Assembly (NCBI GenBank): GCA_001579985.1
Contig: LRSR01014907.1
Location: 1 to 47,699, forward strand
From: Hypsibius dujardini
Taxonomy: Eukaryota; Tardigrada; Eutardigrada; Parachela; Hypsibiidae
Reading direction: 5' to 3'
Length of the DNA: 47,699 bases
In this document: one piece after another, positions 43,692-47,699 of the stretch
How positions within the stretch are numbered: position 1 is the first letter of the stretch
How the letters are laid out: every line of letters starts with the position of its first letter
Notes under the pieces: model-generated
What the model was told of the DNA's origin: nothing
Databases searched by the model: none
The model's input: the letters and a program-made list of their open reading frames with translations, nothing else
Position numbers and translations under genes: made by a program

Positions 43692-46600
43692 TTCAAGCAG
43701 ACAACAGTCAGACACGCATACCGACAAGCAGAAGTTTACCTAATGTCACCGTAATCCAAGTAGCAATCATATAATGCCTCCGCTCTGTTTCAACGGGTGT
43801 TTCTGTGGGCCACGGCGCCGGGGTTGTGGGAAAGAAAGCCGTTGGAAGGTAACTGCACCAAAACGCCGATTCCCTGGCCCGGTAGCTCTCGTAGATGTAG
43901 GACGTATTGGTCTGATTCATCACTAAGTAGGCATCCCGCATCAGAGTGAACTTTTCCCAGGTGGTGTTGAAGACGCGCACCGGAGTGGGATTGGAGTATT
44001 TGGCAAAATTGCCCCACATCTGCATCATAAAGTCACTCATGTTGCGGTCACCCTGGTGCCAGCCGCCACGACGAACGGTGAAGGGAAGGAGGTTCTGTAG
44101 GTTGTGGCGCTCGTTGTCGAGAAAGGGAAATCCAAGCATGAAGAATATGTCCTCCATGTGTGGCACGAAGCCATGTGCTACAAACAAGAACAGTAAATCC
44201 AAGGAAGCCAGGAGGAGACAGGTAGTCAGATATAGGCAGATATATGCGTGGACACTGCAACAAATAGAAAGAGGCTGCTAGAAAGAGAGACAGAAATTCG
44301 CGCATTCCGACAAGTAGACAGATAGACAGGTAGAGATCCAGACAATCAGTTAGCTAAGCAGACATATAGAGAGACAGACAGATAGGCAGGTAGACAACGA
44401 ATCCAGTCGTCGAATAGATAGGTGGAAGGCACGAGCAGACAGAACGACAGAGTTGCAGAAAGATAGACAAGCATAAACCCATACAGACAGGCATCATTGA
44501 CCGAAGCAGAAATTATTCCAAAACGTGAGGGAAAGATGAACAGGCACCAATCGCAACTACAAACGACAGCCACGATGCCTGCATCAGTACCAAATTCTTT
44601 CGAGGACGGCTGCTTGAGGGCCTCCCTGGAGTAGTTGAGGACATACTGGTAGACCGACGCTCCCAGTGCAGCCCGTTGGTTCATACTCTTATACGCCGGG
44701 GCCTTGTAGTAGATATCCGAGTACATCTACAATGATATTAACGAATGATTAAGCAAAATATTTCCTGCCAGGCGGCTTCTAAAGTGTACGTAGTTATGTC
44801 ATGTTCGTCAGAGTGATCCATATCACCTACGTTGACAAATTGTTTTCGCCGCATGGTAGCGTTCATTGGATCCGGCCAGTGAGTGTACATGAATCGGACG
44901 GATTCCTCCACCGCCTCCGCGTTTATAGTGTAGTTTTCCGTTTTTAACAGAGCCCGTATGGCTTCATTCATTACCGCCCGGGTTACTTGAAAGTTGTTGC
45001 CTTGGACCTTACTATTTGTGACTGAAACGGAGAAAAAGCGCGAGATTGAAATAAGTATTCCAGTAATGATCAATTGCAAGAAAAGTCAGAAAAACAGAAA
45101 TAGGCAGCCAGCCGGAGAAACAGGCAGACAGGTGTAGACAGACAGACAAACAGACAAGCAGACAGGCAAACAGACCGCATGCAAACAGGCAGGCAGACAA
45201 ACAACAGCAGACAGACATAGGGAAAGTACGGCAAGACTTGAACTTACACAACCAGGAGTAGCCTTCGTCTTCCGTAACACCACTCATAAACGGCATTGTA
45301 GGATCGTAATGACCGGTTGCCAGGAGGAGTTCCGGCTTGTTCGGCAAGAACTGCTGTTCCGGTGCCAGGATGCCGCGGTAGGGAGGAATATCGACAACCG
45401 GAGCCCATCCAAAAAGTCCGATATCAGGCTGCAGAACAAAAAAAACATAAGATTTCGATTGGGTTTTTGATGTTACTCGTAACTTCTCAAAAAATTAATC
45501 AAACACGGCAGACAAACAGACAGAAATAGAAAGAGACAGTAATGCAGGCAATATAGTAGACTAACAGGTATAGGTATGCAGCTAAGTACTGTAGCGACGC
45601 GATTCTAAGGCGCAGCTGTAGCCACGCCCCCGGGCTGTTTGCCCACCACACCGTCTGAATTGCCCTAAATATTTTATTCCTAGTATTTACCGTTAAAAAT
45701 CTATCGTTTCTGTTTGAAATGCCGGAAATTTTTTTACCGAAAACCAAAGAAATACAATTTCAGAGCATTGCTCTTTGCCTCATGGATTGTTTCAGCGACA
45801 ATTTGCCAGAGTGGAGAAAATCGGAGAGACTACCCTCCGCTGGTGGCTAACGTAAGAGACTGATTCTTCAGTTGATTGATCTCTTGATTGAAGATTTGTG
45901 AAGATCACTAAGTATGTGGGCCCTTAGTAAGTTGCTTGATTGAAGACTGAGACGCATTTCAGTGGGTAGGTGGTTTTGTACGCACTCCGAGGTCATATAT
46001 ACGGAAAACGAAGTTTGCGTTGCGCCTTAGAATTGCGGCCCTACAGTAACACATAAACAAGATCAGGTAGCGAATAGTTGCCTTGTATTCAGCGGCTTCT
46101 CCCAAATCCAATGCCGACTTCCCCGACCGGAGACATTCAACAAGCCTCTCGGACGAATGGGTCGGACACCCAACATGTTCAGCGAATCGTTTGCTGTTAT
46201 TCCATGCGTGCTCCCAGTGGGTTATCACTGCCCATGACGCCAGCTCAGATCCACTTTGTGCGATGGCCGCTCGAAAAGTACCTATACAAAACAAAGACAT
46301 CAAACTACAACTACAATACTTCTAATACAATTATAATACTAACTCTTGCATGCCTTTTGCACAAAAGAATTTATCATCTGATACTTTGTCTTCTGTTTGA
46401 CTGTCTTAGATATCGGTGCGCTTGTCTGTGTGTCTGTGTGTGTCTGTCTGTGTGTCTGTTTGTCTTTTTGTCTGTCTGTCTGTCTGTGTGCCTGTGTGTC
46501 TGTTTGTCTGTCTGTCTGCCTGTCTGTCTGTCTGTCTGTCTGTCTGTCTGCCTTTCTGTCTGTCTGCCCGCCTGCGGAACGTCTCTATGTCTCATCTCTC

Positions 46601-47524
46601 CTGTTGCCTGAGTATAAACAGATGTTTCAGCTTCCAACCTTTTGAGCGTGGAGATAAGGTATGCAATCCCACCGCCGCTGCCCCGGCACTCTGACCCACG
46701 ATGGTGATCTTCGTGTTATCGCCCTTAAAAGCATGGATGTTAGCCCGAACCCACTCAATGGCCATCCGCTGATCCAGCAGGCCGTAATTCCCCGGACTGT
46801 GCTCATCGCCGGTCGACAGGAAGCCCAATGCGCCCAGGCGGTAGTTCAACGTGACCACTACCACGCCCTGCGAGGCCGCCAACATGTGACCCGGGTAGAG
46901 GTTGCTGGCGCCCCAGAAAAAGCCTCCTCCATGAATGAACACCATCACTGGGTATATACCAGTCGATATCTGCAAACAAGAAAAAAAAACGGTTATAACA
47001 ATAAAACTTTGGTGCTTGCCTTGTTCGGCTTCATTACAAGTATTGAAATGGTCGAAAAGCTGATGTATCTAGTAAGTTATACAGATAACTAATTTTAATT
47101 AATTAAATTAGGAAAATATATATTTCTAAAACCCAACCCCTTACATTTTCGAAATACATATTTGGCTATTAAGTAATTTCATTAAAATACAGTATGAATG
47201 GGTTTAATGGGTTTAAATACGATATGGAGAAAAAATGACTAAATAAAAGTTGATCAGAAATTTAAATTTATGAATCTTTCCTGTAGAGGTCCATATTGAT
47301 AGTTTACAGCATTTAATAAAGTAAAAACATTATCCGTGAGAAACGTACATTCGGCGTGAAGACATTGAGAAAGAGGCAGTCTTCGCTGACTTCGAATTTA
47401 TTCTCAATGATAGCGAGGTGGCCGTTTTTGGTCGGTTGTGGGCAGACGGCACCGTAGTTTGTTGCGAATCGGTTTGTTGGCTTCCATCCGGCCTTCTCCC
47501 GAGGCGGCTGGAACGAAGGAGACA
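43149..47524 (-). CDS. Membrane-anchored carboxylesterase/cholinesterase-like, 5'-partial
   Basis: Alpha/beta-hydrolase of the type-B carboxylesterase family; hydrolyses carboxylic esters, exact substrate unknown. Minus-strand exons: 47524-47349, 46969-46639, 46281-46082, 45428-45248, 45021-44831, 44726-44591, 44177-43740, 43231-43149, all in phase (about 578 codons). Motifs: SEDCLFLNVFTPN, oxyanion loop HGGGF, nucleophile elbow GQSAGA (Ser codon at 46690-46688, Gln instead of the usual Glu), acidic residue in GVTEDEGYSW, His in HGFVPHMEDIFF. A C-terminal helix (TLGGIILLTLIVVCCLYV) and 13-residue tail ending DEMDF give a type I topology like neuroligins, but the catalytic Ser is kept. Intron 3 uses a GC donor (AAG|GCAACT). 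The signal-peptide exon is beyond the window. Introns are full of CAGA repeats. Confidence 0.87.
43232..43739. repeat. Degenerate CAGA array filling the last esterase intron
   Basis: Almost the whole 508-bp intron consists of CAGA-derived units, pure at about 43640-43690. Minus-strand frames read Cys-Leu-Ser-Val and are not coding. Confidence 0.9.
44178..44590. repeat. CAGA-rich esterase intron
   Basis: Intron between the exon bearing the catalytic His and the preceding exon, with degenerate CAGA/TAGA units at about 44205-44500. Confidence 0.8.
45100..45215. repeat. CAGACA-rich segment in an esterase intron
   Basis: Degenerate CAGACA/CAGG units in the 226-bp intron between exons 45428-45248 and 45021-44831. 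Confidence 0.85.
45429..46081 (-). other. Esterase GC-AG intron
   Basis: A 653-bp intron read on the minus strand as AAG|GCAACT at the donor and TTCTGCAG at the acceptor. No in-phase GT donor is available near the exon end, and joining here restores EYKPDIGLFGWAPVVD. No further exon is needed. Confidence 0.65.
46421..46570. repeat. TCTG microsatellite in an esterase intron
   Basis: TCTG/TGTG array, pure at about 46505-46550, in the intron between exons 46969-46639 and 46281-46082. Opposite orientation to the CAGA arrays in the other introns of this gene. Confidence 0.93.
46970..47348 (-). other. Esterase intron, AT-rich
   Basis: Starts GTACGT on the minus strand and ends TTGTTTGCAG. No repeats of note and no gene. 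Confidence 0.75.
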
Positions 47525-47699
47525 CTGTTACGTGAATAATTAATAAACAAAACTTAGTAGTGAATGCGCATTGTGAATTTTAATTCAAACCAGGGGTAGA
47601 ACCCTCAAAGCTCTTCTCTCCCCAATTCCTGAAATTACTTTCTACATTTCTTTGGAAATCAATTCTTGCACATGTATAAGCCTCAAAACGAGACTTCTA

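Noticed and set aside
46078-46645. Open frames rich in Ser-Val-Cys-Leu or Arg-Gln-Thr-Asp
   Set aside because: These are translations of TCTG/CAGA microsatellites in introns, here and near 3050, 5850, 6480 and 43250-43690.
43149-47524. Assignment to neuroligin
   Set aside because: The catalytic Ser, acidic residue and His are retained, unlike neuroligins; only the topology is shared.

Overview
The window looks like intron-rich animal nuclear DNA. Genes are split into many short exons with GT-AG borders, introns are packed with TCTG/CAGA microsatellites and foldback elements, and every recognisable protein belongs to a metazoan family. The style (TCTG-rich introns, AT-rich spacers, many small inverted-repeat elements) suggests a flatworm (Platyhelminthes), but the sequence does not prove this. 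Exon models were built by hand from splice signals, phase continuity and family recall; no search was run.

Layout: (1) 166-6897 (+): 3' twelve exons of a phospholipase C-epsilon-like gene (EF-like region, X, acidic/Thr-rich linker, Y, C2), with intact catalytic residues and no Ras-association domain after C2. (2) 8556-10959 (-): a three-exon 407-residue coiled-coil protein. (3) 11116-17868 (-): a long, low-complexity, probably disordered protein with internal repeats; it may be joined to (2). (4) 18120-22063 (+): a complete five-exon ENKD1 (enkurin-domain) gene, head-to-head with (3) across about 250 bp containing a TGACGTCA motif. (5) 22530-38869 (+): a sixteen-exon receptor guanylate cyclase-like gene with signal peptide, ANF-type ectodomain, one membrane pass, kinase-homology domain, coiled coil and a cyclase domain that has lost several catalytic residues. 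(6) 39308-41229 (-): a putative three-exon, three-helix membrane protein. (7) 43149-47524 (-): a membrane-anchored carboxylesterase/cholinesterase-like gene with catalytic triad, 5' end outside the window.

The most interesting gene is (5). It keeps the full receptor-cyclase architecture, and every exon junction is in phase, but the second metal-binding Asp, the guanine-selecting Cys and the transition-state Asn of the cyclase are replaced. It therefore looks like a conserved pseudo-cyclase rather than a decayed pseudogene. PLC-epsilon and a receptor cyclase both belong to membrane signalling; ENKD1 and perhaps the coiled-coil protein to microtubules or cilia. No operon-like coordination is implied.

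Non-coding DNA holds at least three copies of a roughly 600-bp inverted-repeat element whose subterminal repeats carry TGACGTCA, two copies of a second inverted-repeat element, and several foldbacks (16200-16510, 24754-25376, 37083-37840, 38262-38752, 39935-42205). A 118-base assembly gap lies at 35569-35686, inside a cyclase-gene intron.
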